Of a stretch of 64,000 nt of DNA, positions 19,265 to 31,888 are shown piece after piece. The position numbers were made by a program, and so were the translations under genes. The DNA is from Plasmodiophora brassicae (Eukaryota; Endomyxa; Phytomyxea; Plasmodiophorida; Plasmodiophoridae), in NCBI GenBank assembly GCA_039704465.1, contig JASFAU010000001.1:1860001-1924000 (forward strand), written 5' to 3'. The stretch's first letter is position 1, and each line of letters begins with the position of its first letter. A model generated the notes under the pieces. That model had not been told where the DNA came from. It worked only from the letters and a program-made list of their open reading frames with translations, and did not search any database.

Positions 19265-19936
19265 GGTCGTCGCAGTGCTGCGGAGTCCGTCACGGACACT
19301 GCGGACTGCGGTAGGTAATTTACCTCCTACACACTGCCCTGAATCTGCTGGCCAACTGGTGTGCCTATGTAGGCAGCTGGGCTCCGTTACCACCCCCTCA
19401 TCGAACACGCGCGATCCGATTGACTTCGGTCGGGACATGAATATGTCATCATGGTTTGCCGCTCGGAATCGTCGGATGCTTCTTCGACATTGAAGAGCTG
19501 CGAACAACCCAAGGTCAAGCACTTTGGGAAATGCGGGTCTGAAGTTTAGGGCATGGGTTTGTGACAACGAGGCATATCGACGAGCAGCGACACCGTTCCT
19601 TATCTACGTACAAGACCGGGCCTGCTAAGCAACCCAACGTGTTCGACATTGAACGCCGATCGCTGTTTAACTCGTGCGGGCACACGTACTGGTTTCACTG
19701 GAGCCACATAAGACCGTAACGTTCTGCCTTGGTTGGTGTCGTTCGGCATCCGAGAGTCCTGCCCGCCGGATTGGCCAGATGGATGTGCGCTCGCTCCACC
19801 TGGACCTCGACCTCGCAGGCGTTGACGACAGGGGTCCGTTTAACGCGGCGCCAGGTCTGGGTTGCCAAACGATCGCACACTGTTCAACCGGCGACATCGT
19901 AGGTGAAAACCGGCACGTTCATTCTAGATATCGTTC
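19265..19936. other. Intergenic, no gene seen
   Basis: About 670 bp upstream of the exosome gene and downstream of the WD40 gene. A plus-strand frame at 19674-19940 has no family signal. Nothing else could be supported. Confidence 0.45.
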
Positions 19937-21477
19937 CTAGATGACAATGTTCGACATGAGTCCTACAGGACGCCTAGAGTACTGGAGCATGGATCCGTAA
20001 ACGTTGTCGGAGATGCCGATGAAGAGCGTCGACGCGTCGTTGCTGATGTCGGCGCCGGCCGTCTCGCCGAAGAAGTCGATCTGCTGGCTGGTCGACAGGT
20101 CGTTCGCGCAGTCGTACAGGTGGACAAAGTCGGCCGCTTCGGCCACGACCAGCACTTCGCCGCCCGCGCTGAACCGCACCGAACGCACCGATGCCAGGTT
20201 CGCCGGCAGGATCTTCGTGCTGGACGACACGCGTCGCAGGTCCCAGACGCGGCACGTCCTGTTGCAGTCGACCGCATCATCAGCAACCGATGCACGATAC
20301 GGAGCGGCGACACCTGGTACCTGTCCTGGTTGCCGGTTGCGACCACGTACCCGTTCGGGTGCCATGAGCTCCCGAACGAGAAGTCGCGATGCCCCACCAG
20401 GGTGACGACTTTGTCGCCCGAGCGTCGATCCATGATCTCCCCATGGAGCGCGTCGCCGACCATGCACAGTAATCGGCCATCGTTCGACGACGTGCAATGC
20501 TGGAGGCAGGGACGTCAGCGGGCGGGGCGCAGACAGCGACGTAATGAGCAAGCGCTGACGTTGACGGCAAAGTCGACGTTGAACCGGTTGATCGACTGGC
20601 ACGTGCTCACGTCGAGGACGTCGACGAACTTGTCGTTGTTGGCGCAGATGAGCAGGTGCGGCAGGGCCGGGCACGTCGTCAGCGAATTGGCGATCGAGTT
20701 GTCGGCCGCCGTCAGACGGTTCCGGTACATGACGCGTTCCAACTCCAGGTTGTACACGATCAGCTCGCCCTGGAACCCGCCCTGTTATCCCACCGTCATG
20801 AACGTCGGGTTCCAGTGTGCTATCGGGCGCGCCCTCCCGGTACCGCATATAGAAGATCGCCAGACGAATGGATCGTGCTGATCTGGACGCAGTCCATCAC
20901 GTTGAACCCGGACAGGTCCAAGACGACGTCGACCGCGTTCGTCAGCGTGTTCCATCGGTATACCCGGTTACCGTCTGTCGCGTAACGTCAGTCGCTGGGT
21001 TCCAGCAGCAGCAGCAGCAGCAATGGCGATATCGTACTCATCGTGAGGACCGCGTGGTTGGAGGCGGCCGTCACCAGGTGCCTCAGCTGGAAATGCATGA
21101 TCGACGGTGTCGCACGCCTGGCGTTCCTGGTGAAGTGCATGTACCGGTCGGTCGCCTGGACACGATGCAACTCCTGGATGGCGACAAGGTTTACAAATCG
21201 GGGGGCACCGGGCGCGAGCGAACCCGACGTACGTCTTCGTTGTAGGGCGTGAACGACGTCGACTCGTGCGTGTTGAACTGATGGTACTTCTCCATCCGGG
21301 TCGCCCTGTAATTGTCGCGTGTCATCGACAGGCGCGACCACTGGATGCCTTGCACGTCGCCATGGACGAGCGCGTCCGCCGGCGTGATGTCTGAACTGGA
21401 CGAGTCCATCGAGCAGACCTGCGACACCTGGTCAGTTGACAGCGCCCACCACCGCGAGACGGCGGTACCTCCATCGA

Positions 21478-21510
<33 letters not shown>

Positions 21511-21621
21511 CGGCGTGTTACTGCTGGCCTGGATCAGGGTTCGCCGATGGCCGACCGTATCCGGGAATTCGACGTCGGATTCGTACTGGACGTCCATGGC
21601 ATCGTGTACGCTGCTGAGCAT
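19937..21621 (-). CDS. WD40 repeat protein of the plant/fungal conserved type
   Basis: The minus-strand join of 21469-21621, 21233-21418, 21038-21173, 20844-20974, 20560-20781, 20321-20499 and 19937-20258 gives 442 residues; introns are 50-63 nt. Signatures include LVHGDVQGIQWSRLSMTRDN, ATPSIMHFQLRHLVTAAS, GGFQGELIVYNLE, DNSIANSLTT, GHRDFSFGSSWHPNGYV, ATGNQD-RTCRVWDLRR, DFVHLYD and FGETAGADISNDASTLFIGI. This matches an uncharacterised eukaryotic WD40 family known from plants and fission yeast. Function is unknown. The N-terminal acidic part includes a run of about 11 Ser encoded by a (GAC/TCG)n trinucleotide tract near 21480-21512. The start at 21621 is the first ATG; more upstream exon cannot be ruled out. 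Confidence 0.87.
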
Positions 21622-21895
21622 GTCATCGCTGTCACTGGACGGCCCGGGTGCCGGTTGCCCGGGGCGAGGTGTCCCTGGAGCAGCGTCCGGCGCCGATGGT
21701 CTTGCCACAATGACGTCCTTGCGTCGGGCGGCATGCGACCGCAAGAGCCGCGACCCGATCCCTGCAAAGTACATGGCCGTCACCGCGTCAGGAAGGGCAT
21801 GTCGTCGACGTCGGTGCCCCTCGATTACGGGTAATGGTGACCGATCACGATCTTGTACCAAGGCGGATCGGGCGGGATCCCAGGTACCATTACCG

Positions 21896-23444
21896 ATGGG
21901 CGTAGCAGCCATGCTGACCGAGGCGCCCGGTGCATTGCTGCCGGCCCCGCTGCAGGTCGTGCAGGGCGGCGCGCCACGTCGCCCGAGCCGGTTCTCGAAA
22001 CGACACGGGTGCCCGCCGATCGAGCTGGCCTCCATCGTCGTCACACAGCGCGCCTACGACGGTGCACGATGGGGGCCGCCAATCGAGGTGCACGCTGCGG
22101 TTAGAAAGTTCATCGGCGTTGGTACGAGGCGCGCTTCCTCTCTGACGGGCGCGTAGACGCAGACGGATGCGAACGAGCTCGGTGATCTGGGCCTGGCGTA
22201 CGCCGAGGTGCAACGCCTGCAGGATGTCGTGCGAGACGTCCGCGCCGAGGTCGTCCGCGCTGAGGACCGCGTCCGCCTCGAACTCGAACGACGTTCGGGC
22301 GATGCCACCCTGACGTTGCAGTCGTACTACAAGGCGAAGCTCGATGAACAGACAACGAGGGCGCAGAATGAATTGCTGGCCACCGTCGCCAAGCATCAAT
22401 CGACAGTAGAGGCGATGCGGGCTGAGTTCGACGCGAAGATCGCGGTAACGTTCGCTCGTTGGTTGTCGCGCCTGGTACCAACGAATGGGGGGCCTCGGCA
22501 ACAGTCGATTGAGAACGCGCTGCTGACAGCGGGGCCTGCCACCAAAGGACCTGTCCTGGCGACCGATGCCCAGCTGCGAGATTTCTGTGTCCAGCAGGAG
22601 ATCGCTCTGGCCCTTCAGCGACAGGACACGTTCGCGTTACAGCAGCAGCTTGATGATCTTCGTAAGGCACACGGCAGTTACAGGCATCGCTGGTCCACAG
22701 CTGAATGTTCGCACAGGATCGGCGCGAACGTCTTCGCATAAAGGCGTGTCAGAAGACGACGCCGGCGAGTTGCGAGAGGAGATCCGCGCCTTGACCGAAC
22801 GTCTGGCTGGATATGATACGCTGTTCTCCGTCCAGTGCGATCGCGAAACTCGTAACCGCCTTCGATGTCTTTATTGAGTTGCGGGTGTCGATTTCCCTGA
22901 ACGTACAGGGCTGGTTCGTGAGCAGGACGGGAAGATTCGGGATCTCACCGCCGAAACGGGGAGGCTGAGGACCGCTCTGGACGAATCTGTTTCCAAGGTG
23001 CAGGCCTTGACGGAACAGGTCGTTGCTGAACGCATGGCGCATGAGAGCGCCATTGCAGGCCTTCGACAGTCCCACAGCTCGGAAATTCAGTTGCTTGACA
23101 TCGTTATCAAGTCGAAACAGGTTCAAATCGATGGCCACAGTGCATCATGGCCGTTCCTGAACACATTGCATGAGTAGGACGAGATCGCCCGACTACAGGT
23201 TGAGTTGGCGGAAGCGAAGAAGACCATTGAGCAGCAGCAGTCCCGACGGGGACGCCGAAGACGCCAAGCGTCTGTAGGGGGGACCGAGCAGGGCAATCTC
23301 AGGCAGAACAGTTCGGCGACCGAAGAGGACCTGATGGGATTCTCAATGCAATGGCAGCGCCATTCTTCCAATTCCATACCCGAGGCAACGACCTCTGGGG
23401 ACGATCCGGACGGGCGGCGGCGGTCCCGAGGGACGATTCGCTAA
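21896..23444 (+). CDS. Coiled-coil protein, probable ciliary or centrosomal type
   Basis: Exons 21896-22099, 22157-22661, 22717-22851, 22909-23120 and 23178-23444 join in frame through 55-57 nt introns, giving 440 residues. After a Pro-rich leader comes the motif TQTDANELG, a 'TQTD' tag common in ciliary and centrosomal coiled-coil proteins. Long heptad helices follow (residues ~75-130 and ~215-370: LREEIRALTERLAGYDTLF, RDLTAETGRLRTALDESVS, DEIARLQVELAEAKKTIEQ). The tail is basic and Ser-rich. Uniform intron size and preserved frame support the model, though the 5'-most splice site is less certain. It is divergent from the WD40 gene, with 274 bp between starts. Confidence 0.65.
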
Positions 23445-23552
23445 CGATGCCCCTAGTCCCTTAAAATCGTAATGCACCGCTATACCTGAACGGGGACAAC
23501 CTACAACCATTTTATAAATTGCAGTGAGCAAACGTGACGTCGTAGACGGGAA

Positions 23553-26065
23553 TCACAACTGTGAACTGGAGAACGAAAGCGCGAACTTTGAAGTTGGGGT
23601 GATGGTAATTGGGCCGTATGGCGCGAGCTGGGCAATGTTGATCATGTCCATGGCTTTCAGGACTGTAGGACGAGGTTGACAAACGAGATATCAGTGCACA
23701 ATTGTGTCTCCCGGTTGCGTGCTTACCTAGCATTTGGACAAACGACATTGAGGCGTCTTTGCGGCTGACCTGAATGTCGCTGCCGACTGCGCGCTGGATG
23801 GCGTCACTGAAATCCACAGGTTGCACACGGTCGATTTCGCCGCCCGAAGACGCAACAAAGTTTTCCTCGAGGATACTGTGAAGGGATTAAATATATGCCA
23901 GACGAACATTAAAACCATGGCGCCCATACGCATGTAGAATTTCTGTTTCACGATCCACACCCTCGCGGCGATTGAACTGGCTCCCCTGGGCTATCCCACC
24001 TCGCTCTTCAACTTCGGGGATATCTGCAACCGGCCGTTCAGTCGTCCACGTTCACACGCGAAATCAGACATCGCACAGAATTGGCTCAGTGAAAGGTCAA
24101 AGTCTGGAGTAGGGAAATCATCATCACCACCGGCAGGTCTCACTGGGCGGCTGGTACTACCCCGAACGGAGCTCAAGCGACTGGCAGAAGTTCAATGACA
24201 TGGTCACAGGTTTGTGGCCCTGTTGCTTACTGGGATGCGCCGCTGCCAAGAGAACCCACCGATAGAATCGACATGCGGTCATCAGTCTTGCGCCGCGACG
24301 CGCCCGAGTGAACCGTGTGCGAGTCCGTTGGTGGCTGGATAGGTTTACCCAGAAACGTCGCTGGCTCTTCATCGTCTTCGGCAAGAGGATCCAGCATAGC
24401 ACTCCGCATCTGTTCAATTGGCTCGTCACGAGTGCCGGTTGAACGGCGATCTCCACCATCAAACTGCACAGCCACATTTAACACGACTGGCCAACGTGAT
24501 GCAATGGCGAATCGCTTACCGACGCCGTGGTCGCACCGCCCTGCCAGTTGGCGTCGTAATTGTTGCCCATGCTGTTGGATTCATAGCGGTCCAGATCTGG
24601 GGACTGTGGGATCAGCTACGCCATCCGGGGGTGCTTTCGCTTGACTCACCTGCGTCCTCGATGAATTCGCGACCGCGCCGCTTGTCGTAGGATGTAATGT
24701 TGAAGTCAACCTGTGTTTGCGCGGCCAGCACAGGACACAGCTGCCGGGAAAGAGTAGAAACAAAAATCGTTTCTGAAGCGCATCGTCAGTGTAAACTGGA
24801 GGATAAGGTGTTGGGCAGACCTGGATGCTGTGTGGCACGTTTCACTTGGATGGACGTTCGCTTGCATAGCAGCGCTGCTGTGCTCCCATTTACTTCTCGG
24901 TCTAATTCTTGTACAGGGATCACGGTTTCTTTATCGTGCTTAACCTGTGTACGTTTGCGTTTCTTGCTCGACAGCACAGTCCCAGCAGTACTGCTCCCTG
25001 TGTACCTTGTTCGCGCCTGTACAACTTGCTGTCAGTAGCGAACGGGGCTGCCGACGCCAAGCGTAATTACCGATGCATTTGAGGCCATTTCTTCGTTCAG
25101 GTCCGCACAGATACCGATGTCGATCGGAGGCAGCATGAAATCGCCCCCAACTGTGTCAGATCCACCGAAACTGCTGCGCTCCGTTCCATCAGGCATTGCA
25201 ATGAAATCGTCGTCTCCGCTGAACGTCATTGGTCATCGCGACGTCAACTACCAATTACGCAACGATACAAACATGAGCGGGTCGAGCAGTGCTTGGTCAA
25301 GTGGGACGACGAAGTCCATCGGGTTCGGAGCGTCATCTAGCGTAATTTCAGCTTCATTCGCTGTTCGGGTTCAAGTCAGCTCAAGTAAACGGGATGGCAT
25401 GCGGCGTCCTACCAATAAACTTCCCGTGATTACAAAGAGAGACATCGTTGACGTCCGGGGTTTCGACGAACAACGCGACCTCACCAAAGTCGCAATCGGC
25501 GTTCGCCTTGTCGAAAATATCGAACGGAATCGGAGGCAGAGGAACGTCATCAACGTCTCCCGCAATGTTGATCGAATCAACCCTGAAACGGTGACGCTTG
25601 TTAAGCCCCGTCGAGCAATCCTGATGTAGTAATGCCATCACCTTGCCTGCCCTCTGCTGCACGACAAATTGACGTGGCTGGTTGTACGTGCGAGCTGAAC
25701 CTTGGACCGGGCCTGTCGGGTACGCAATCAGTACGGTTCCATCCCATCGGTTGTCTGGGATCCAAGAATACTCATACATCAACAGCATCGACGAGCAGGT
25801 AGTGTGCCTTCTTATCCATGATGCGGCAAACGCCCATGAAGAGGAGCGCACGCGCTGGCAGCGCCAGCGGCACGGGTGGGTTCTGGATACTCTTGCACAT
25901 CGACACGATGTTCGAGTTCAGTATTGCCTTCTTCGACAGTTTGTGGAACACGGTGCCGGCCTGCACGCTGTCAGCACGTTCGATCAGCGATCCGCACACA
26001 AATCGTACCAGCCACAGGTTGCCAAGCGGCCCGCGCTTCACGAACAGCTCCGAGCTGAAGTACAT
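23553..26065 (-). CDS. RAD21: Cohesin kleisin subunit RAD21/SCC1, fourteen exons
   Basis: Minus-strand exons 26009-26065, 25778-25960, 25642-25712, 25413-25582, 25273-25360, 25071-25218, 24846-25016, 24650-24740, 24520-24596, 24231-24463, 24000-24180, 23930-23961, 23727-23875 and 23553-23662 give 586 residues. The N-terminal kleisin domain is clear: MYFSSELFVKRGPLGNLWLA, KLSKKAILNSNIVSMCKSI, LALPARALLFMGVCRIMDKK and YLLVDA. The C-terminal winged helix reads VSRKDASMSFVQMLVLKAMD and INIAQLAPYGPITITPTSKF. The middle is acidic and basic linker (SSKKRKRTQV). It closes the SMC1-SMC3 ring. A mitotic versus REC8 role cannot be decided by eye. Two introns are atypical in size (105 nt at 24741-24845, 38 nt at 23962-23999) and are the weakest joins. 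Confidence 0.9.
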
Positions 26066-26359
26066 GATGAGCGTCCCCGGACGTCACTCGTCGATCGTCA
26101 CGACACGCGTTGACGAACAGGCTGCAAGTCCAACGCGTACAATTTCCCAAATGATGAGCCACTACGTCCACCGCATGACTGGGGGGCGCCCAAAGAAGGG
26201 TAGCACGCACTCCTTGGGCTCGGAGCCCTGCCACATGGGAGCCCTTTGGCATTCTGTGGGTAGGTTCCATGAAACAGTGCCTTCGGTAGCACAGACCGCA
26301 TGCCAACTGTAAGACATGGGGGCGCGCGGACTGTGACCAGGAACGGTCGACCCTGTTTA

Positions 26360-28317
26360 TCATGGTTGCCTCCGGTACAGAAGCAATGCTGTTTCTTGTT
26401 CGAAATGCGAATGGAAGAATGATGCTTCCAAACGATAAGAATGCGTGTCCAGAAACCCCTGAAGCTGATTCCGATAGACGTCGAACAGGACGATATGAGA
26501 CGGAAGATCAGTGATGTTCGCGTAATAGCGAAGGACGAAAGCCTCAGGATCCCGAAGGAAGCTCTGTGTAGTCGTGAGATTAAAACTGTAAGGGTGAACC
26601 CGTCGATGTTCCCAAACCTGGCTGTCACTCTTGCTCCGATCTCCAACACAGCGCGGCCCATTGAATTCGGGCGCACATTCCAGAATGCGCATGGGAACAG
26701 GAACGTGCAGGTGGCTATAGTATGGCGTGGCATGACATTCTGTCAAAAAGTCGATGCTCTGAACGTCACCAGGACGCTTATCTAGCGCATCACCCAAATA
26801 ATCCATCAGCTGGACCGGCGCACGCTGATGCCATCTTCCGAAATAGGCGACAGCCCCAGCGTTGGACACAAGCACAACAGCGATAGAAAAAGGATATAAC
26901 CACCCCCATCGCTTTCGCGACATATACGATGCTTGAAGGATCGCCAAACCTGTGACGTAAAGCGTCAGCCCCAGGCATTCCTGAAACATTCGCCTGGAAT
27001 ACCGTATCCCGCGTAGATGAACGCGATAGGCATACCAGGAAGCACGAACCGGAACTCCTTGTGGGGGCTGACACTCATTATGGCCGGAATGGATAGGAAA
27101 AGCAAAGCAGGAGCAAATCGTCGCGACATGAAAACGCCGAGTAGGACCAGCGGGATCATCGAGCCGATCATCGCCGGCAATCCTTCACTGACATACCAGT
27201 GCCACGGATGCGATCCTGGACACATAAGCTATGGCTGGCAATTGAAAGGCACAGGTCGACGACGGAAACGCTGACGTACCGTACATAGCGGCGCCTGGGC
27301 ACGCCCCACCGCCGAAATTGAATCTGACATGCAACTCCGTTTGACTGGATGAATAAAATAACGCCCGGAGAACGTACCTGGCGAAATTCGCCATGACGAA
27401 AGTCCAGGAGCCGTAGAAGATCCTGTCAATGGCAAACGACGCAGCAAGCGCCGCGATGCCAACCGGAACGACTTCCATGAACACCAACCGAGAACGGTCG
27501 CGAGATCTCAGCAGTAGGTGCAAGCCGAGCAACGCCCAGAACGGACCCTACAATAGTCAGATAAAGACTTGACACTGCATCAAACGCTGCCTACACTGGT
27601 AGGTCGCATAATAATGGATAGCGCCGCGTATGCCAACGCAGTGGCACGCTTTCCTCGCCCATCGTCGGGCAAGTATGGCCAATAGAACAGGGCGATAAGG
27701 GTCAGGATAGTCTCGACGCTGTTGGAGAACGTGCGAACGATGCAGTAGAAATAAAACCAGTTCACCAGCTGGCAGAACAACTGTCCGCATGACGAACAAT
27801 CAGAGGCGCGTTCAGGTTTCCCTCGTAGTATTGTGCCGGCATACCGAGAGGGTGGCGACCCGAGATCCAAACCAGCGGTTCGCGAGCTTGTACAGGAACA
27901 CGTCACCGATGGTTGCAATAGCGGCTTGGACCAGACGCGGCGTTACTCGCTGCAGAGGGCACCCCAGACGATTGAATCGGATCCATGATCAAAACCGAAA
28001 CGAAACGACTAACAATAATTGCTGGCGTGTCCAGACTGAGAAGTTGCAGGATTTTAAAGAAGATCGCGAAGATGGCAGGATGTGCAAACCCGCGAATGCG
28101 AGCGAACGGTTGCCATTCCCAGGTCAGGTACCCATACCTGAACGTTTCCGTCAAGATGTACCGTGCCACAGCGGGTCGCAAATGTCACGTACCCGAAGAC
28201 GACGCGGTGTGCCACCTCGGGCCCTTGCCAGTACTCGTCCGGGTTGAAGTACGTCTTAACAAACAAGGCCCCGGCAACGCGGACGATACCGCAGACGACG
28301 GCGATGGCCCAGGACAT
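26360..28317 (-). CDS. PIGB: GPI mannosyltransferase III (PIG-B/Gpi10), eight exons
   Basis: Minus-strand exons 28193-28317, 28014-28137, 27845-27949, 27595-27780, 27378-27547, 27280-27323, 27003-27215 and 26360-26949 give 518 residues; introns are 47-64 nt. Family blocks appear in order: KTYFNPDEYWQGPEVAHRVV, GYGYLTWEWQPFARIRGFAH, IVRTFSNSVETILTLIALFY, FAIDRIFYGSWTFVMANF, GSHPWHWYVSEG, SPHKEFRFVLPGMP and ECHATPYYSHLHVPVPMRIL. The HPDEYWQ-type lumenal loop and many TM helices mark the GT22 family. The enzyme adds the third mannose to GPI precursors in the ER membrane. It precedes RAD21 on the same strand, with 294 bp between. Confidence 0.95.
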
Positions 28318-28569
28318 TGCTCTGCCGCACTCCGACCACCAAATTAGGCAGTAGGCAGTCCCGAACGACGAAACGTCCTACTATTCGTCGCGTCATGAAT
28401 TCGCATTCCATCCTAGTGAAACAGTTTCGGTTCGTTTACAGATTCAGGCTGGGCGTTTGAAGGAGGCGGCGCTTGCCATGTGAGGGCAGCAATTCGACCT
28501 GGGGAGCAGCCTCCTACCGGAGCGTGGCGCCTGATCTGTGACCGTGTTACTGAAGGTGAACGATAAACG

Positions 28570-29137
28570 ATGAGCGACTTCGGCGATGACGATACCGTAC
28601 GTGCCTGCACGTTTCCCGTTTAAATGAATGATTGACGAATGTCGCGGATAGGGCGGTTTCGACCATGATGAAGTGAAGGCGTGCATCGAACAGGTTAGGT
28701 CGACCGAAGCCAGTGTGGACGTCGGGCGCCATTTACCTATGTGTGGATAAGTCGGTGGAACCGGTCCTTGGTCAGAGCGTATACCACGCTAAGCGCGTCC
28801 ACGACTGGACGGCGGCCATTATCGAGAGCGTCCTGAAGAACCTGCGTCAGCTCGACAAGAACTTCAAGTACATTGGTACGCGTCGGATGCGCGAATGAAA
28901 TTGAACAGCGTCGATCGAACGTCCGTTACCAGTGACTTCCACGATTATGCAGCGGAATGGTGCTGGCATGCACACTTCAAGCGCTTGCTTCTGGGATCTG
29001 AACACCGATGGTATGTATGAGTGAATCAACTTAGCGACGTCGATGCTAACAGATCGACTCCGTCAGGGTCGTGTTCGGTGAAATGGGAGAACCAAACGAT
29101 GCATTGCGTCGTCACAGTGTTCGCTGTTCACGTCTGA
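28570..29137 (+). CDS. Tctex-type dynein light chain (DYNLT)
   Basis: Exons 28570-28596, 28652-28693, 28752-28875, 28933-29010 and 29067-29137 give 113 residues, exactly the Tctex1 length. The sequence reads [74 protein letters not shown] and [13 protein letters not shown]. All are diagnostic of the light chain that dimerises on dynein intermediate chain, in cytoplasmic or axonemal dynein. Introns are 55-58 nt and the last splice is needed to recover [10 protein letters not shown]. The first exon encodes only nine residues (MSDFGDDDT). It is divergent from PIG-B, with 252 bp between. Confidence 0.95.
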
Positions 29138-29223
29138 CCCTGTCGGAATTCAGGACGAATACAGTCTCCGTTTCAGAGTTTCCAATCGTGATCGCGGCAC
29201 TGAAACTGTGTACGTAACCGTTA

Positions 29224-31796
29224 CTATACATTCGAATTGGCAGTATCGAATTCCTTCTGCTCGATGTTCAGTCGAGCCTGAACGAAATCGGCGTCTTTCG
29301 TGCGACCTGCATTACGAAGAGCTGTTTGCAGGGCAGATAGGCGGGCAATGTCGACCTTCAAACGTTCAAGGTAGGCCGGCAGGGTCAGGGAGCCATCTTC
29401 GACGCTCTGCTCGAGCTTCTCCTTTTGCAGGGAAACAGCCTGGTACCGCTCCAGCAGAGCCGGTGGCACTTCCTGCTTCTTCGCACGACGAGTACCTATT
29501 TCGGTCGTAGTGCGTTCTAGAATCCACTCGAGGACGTCATTTGAACAAATAGACGCGATTCGATGCGGGTCCTAGTGAACCACGTCAGCTCCTACTACCC
29601 ACAGCGAATGCGCGTCGACCTTCCAATCATTTTCATCAATGCCTGAAGGGCAACTGCCGACAGTATCAGGCGGCGCCGGCTTACTAGCAGGCGATGGCGT
29701 TTGACGGGGAATTTGAGCGGCAGGGCGAGGTTGAGCTTGCGCCTTGGCCCGTTCGACAGCCACAGGTTGCCTGATACGACGCCACAGTCAGGTAGCACGT
29801 CGGGAACTGTCGTCTGGGAAAACAAACGGTATTCTAGACTCTGAGGTCGGCGACGACAGCGAGCTAGGAGCGCTGCCTGGATCGCGGAGGTGAGATCACG
29901 AACATTTGGAGCAAACAGGCACCGTGGCTAACCTCGAATAAATACGTCTTCAACAAGCTTCGTCGCCAAATCTTGGCCTTCAAGAGGCACACGCAACCGT
30001 AATGCGACGAACAGCTTGCCACGACCGCCACCTTTCAGCTGAAAGAAAAGAAAACGTTAGGAAGCATTACAGAACTTAGACCTGCCCAGAATACAGGTAG
30101 AGTCGCCACAATCTCGGATTTGTTCAAAAGGTCACCCAGCTTGACCTCAGCATAGCCAAGCTGAATTGGCTTGAACAGGATTTGCAGGCGTCGCGGGACT
30201 TGAACGGAAAACGTTATCTTGACGAAGTTGAACCTACCCCACAGCGAGTCAGTATCAAGTTGCAACGACCATGACAGTGGCATCTGACATCCTGCCAGCG
30301 CGCTTCGGTCTAGGGAAGGATAGGAGCTTCTTGAAGTTGTACACTACAACCTGTCAGTTCAATGGGACACGACCATGAAAAGGGATCTCACTTGGGTCGT
30401 CACTATCAGCGACGGTCGGCGTTACCCCTCGTTGAATGACATCTTTGGGATACGAAAACTCGTACGAAACAAAGGACGTGCACATGTTCCATCCCGACGG
30501 TGGAGACAGGCCTTCCGCTTTGCGAATTTCCAGTTCCAGCTGGTTCGATCCAATGTGGTTGAACGAGCGCAGGTAACTGAGCTGTCTGGGGACGGTCGCC
30601 AGCGTAGGCGGCGGCGCTCCCGATGCGCGCAGCGTTGCACTACACAAATGGTCAGTTGCTATGACATATCACATGGGCAGTCGTCAGTACAGCGATTGAA
30701 GATCTCTCTCCGTCCGGGTCTTGACGGCCATGATAGCCCTTGCTTCGTCTTTACGGTCCAGTTTCAGGGCCTCCTTCGCCTCATTGTACGTTCGTGCCAC
30801 CTGCGTCTTCAACTGGTCGGCAAGCGCCTCGAACGCAGCCGCCCTCTCACTGGCAGCATCTGTGCCAGACGAGGCTTTCTCCTTCGATTCCGCAGGCGCT
30901 GACGGGCCCGTTGACCCCGCTAATGAAGGGGGCAACTCGGCAACTTTCACCGACACCGTCTGTCCCGAATCAATCTGCTGTTTGAATTGCCGCAAGGCAT
31001 TGACAGCAGGCATGAGCTTTCTGGCCGCATCAACGTTTCCGGCACGTTTCAGCTTCAGCGCCTCTGTCGTATACTCGGTCAGCCGCGAGTTGACTGCCTG
31101 GGCGAGCTCCTGTCGCGAGTCTGTGTCGCCGGCGGGTGGCGCGGAAACATTCGGCGTGCTTGCTGGACCGCTCAGCGTGTCGTACGTTGCCTGCAGGCGC
31201 TTGATGCGAGCCATCAACGTAAGCGCGTCCGCCTTCTTGTTCTGCCGATTCAGCATCACCGCCTTCGTCTTCAGGTCGCCGATCTCCTTCTGGATCGACA
31301 CTTTCCGCTCCTCCAGAGTCGGATTCACCGTCGGCTGTGGCTCCTCGTCCCCAGCAGGTACTTCGTCGGCGACGGCGTCGGCTTCCACTTCGGCGGCCGC
31401 CTCTGCTTCCACTTCGGCGGCCGCCTCTGCTTCCACTTCCGCGGCCGCCTCTGCTTCCACTTCTGCCACGTCCACGTCTGCTGGCTCACCGTCATCATGA
31501 TCGAGTTGCACGTCGGAGATGTGATCATCATCATGGGCGTCGGCGTCGGCTTCATCGATATCGGACCCCGAATAGCCCAGATCGCGCAGCTCCTGCATCA
31601 GGCCGTCCTCATTGTTATCGGACACGTCCGCGTCGGCCGGCGCCCGCCCCGGGTCCCTCCGCCGCTTCGTCGTCTTCTCGTCGTCATCGTCGTGGTCCCG
31701 CAGGTCGTCCAGCGTCAGGCCGCATTCGGCCAGCTCCTCGGCCGTCAGCCCCATGTCGAACGCGATATGGTCGTCGTCATCACCAGCCGCCTCCAT
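29224..31796 (-). CDS. CC2D1/Lgd-like ESCRT-III regulator with DM14 and C2 domains
   Basis: Minus-strand exons 30691-31796, 30392-30639, 30289-30343, 30095-30233, 29933-30038, 29828-29876, 29620-29770 and 29224-29571 give 733 residues. The N-terminus is acidic with helix MGLTAEELAECGLTLDDLRD. Three DM14-like units follow (RIKRLQATYDTL, LTEYTTEALKLKRAGNVDAA, RTYNEAKEALKLDRKDEARA). The C2 domain reads LEIRKAEGLSPPSG, FVSYEFSYPKD, VADSDDPMYNF, LFKPIQLGYAEVKLGDLLNK and GGGRGKLFVALRLRVPLEG. The end has CSNDVLEWIL and a final helix like CC2D1A/B and Drosophila Lgd. These proteins bind CHMP4/Shrub and control endosomal sorting. All introns are 48-57 nt. A 24-bp coding repeat in exon 1 is listed separately. 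Confidence 0.9.
31379..31469. repeat. 24-bp coding minisatellite in the CC2D1-like gene
   Basis: About 3.5 near-identical copies of a 24-bp unit (core ACTTCGGCGGCCGCCTCT on the plus strand) lie in frame and encode repeats of EAEAAAEV on the minus strand. Copies differ at one or two sites. The tract lies in the acidic linker before the first DM14 unit, so copy-number change would keep the frame. Confidence 0.85.
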
Positions 31797-31888
31797 CGGG
31801 CAATTCCGCGATAATACCGCAATGCCCGGCCGCTTACCTATTTCAGGCAGATGTGGCCCATCGTCCAGGCACTGCCAATGCTATTCGT

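Noticed and set aside
21621..22044. Extending the WD40 gene upstream to 22044
   Set aside because: The extra frame overlaps the first exon of the divergent coiled-coil gene and reads as low-complexity sequence without similarity to the WD40 family's N-terminus.
30987..31814. Plus-strand open frames opposite CC2D1 exon 1
   Set aside because: They are shadows of the minus-strand gene; the His/Arg/Val runs come from the antisense of Asp/Glu-rich repeats.
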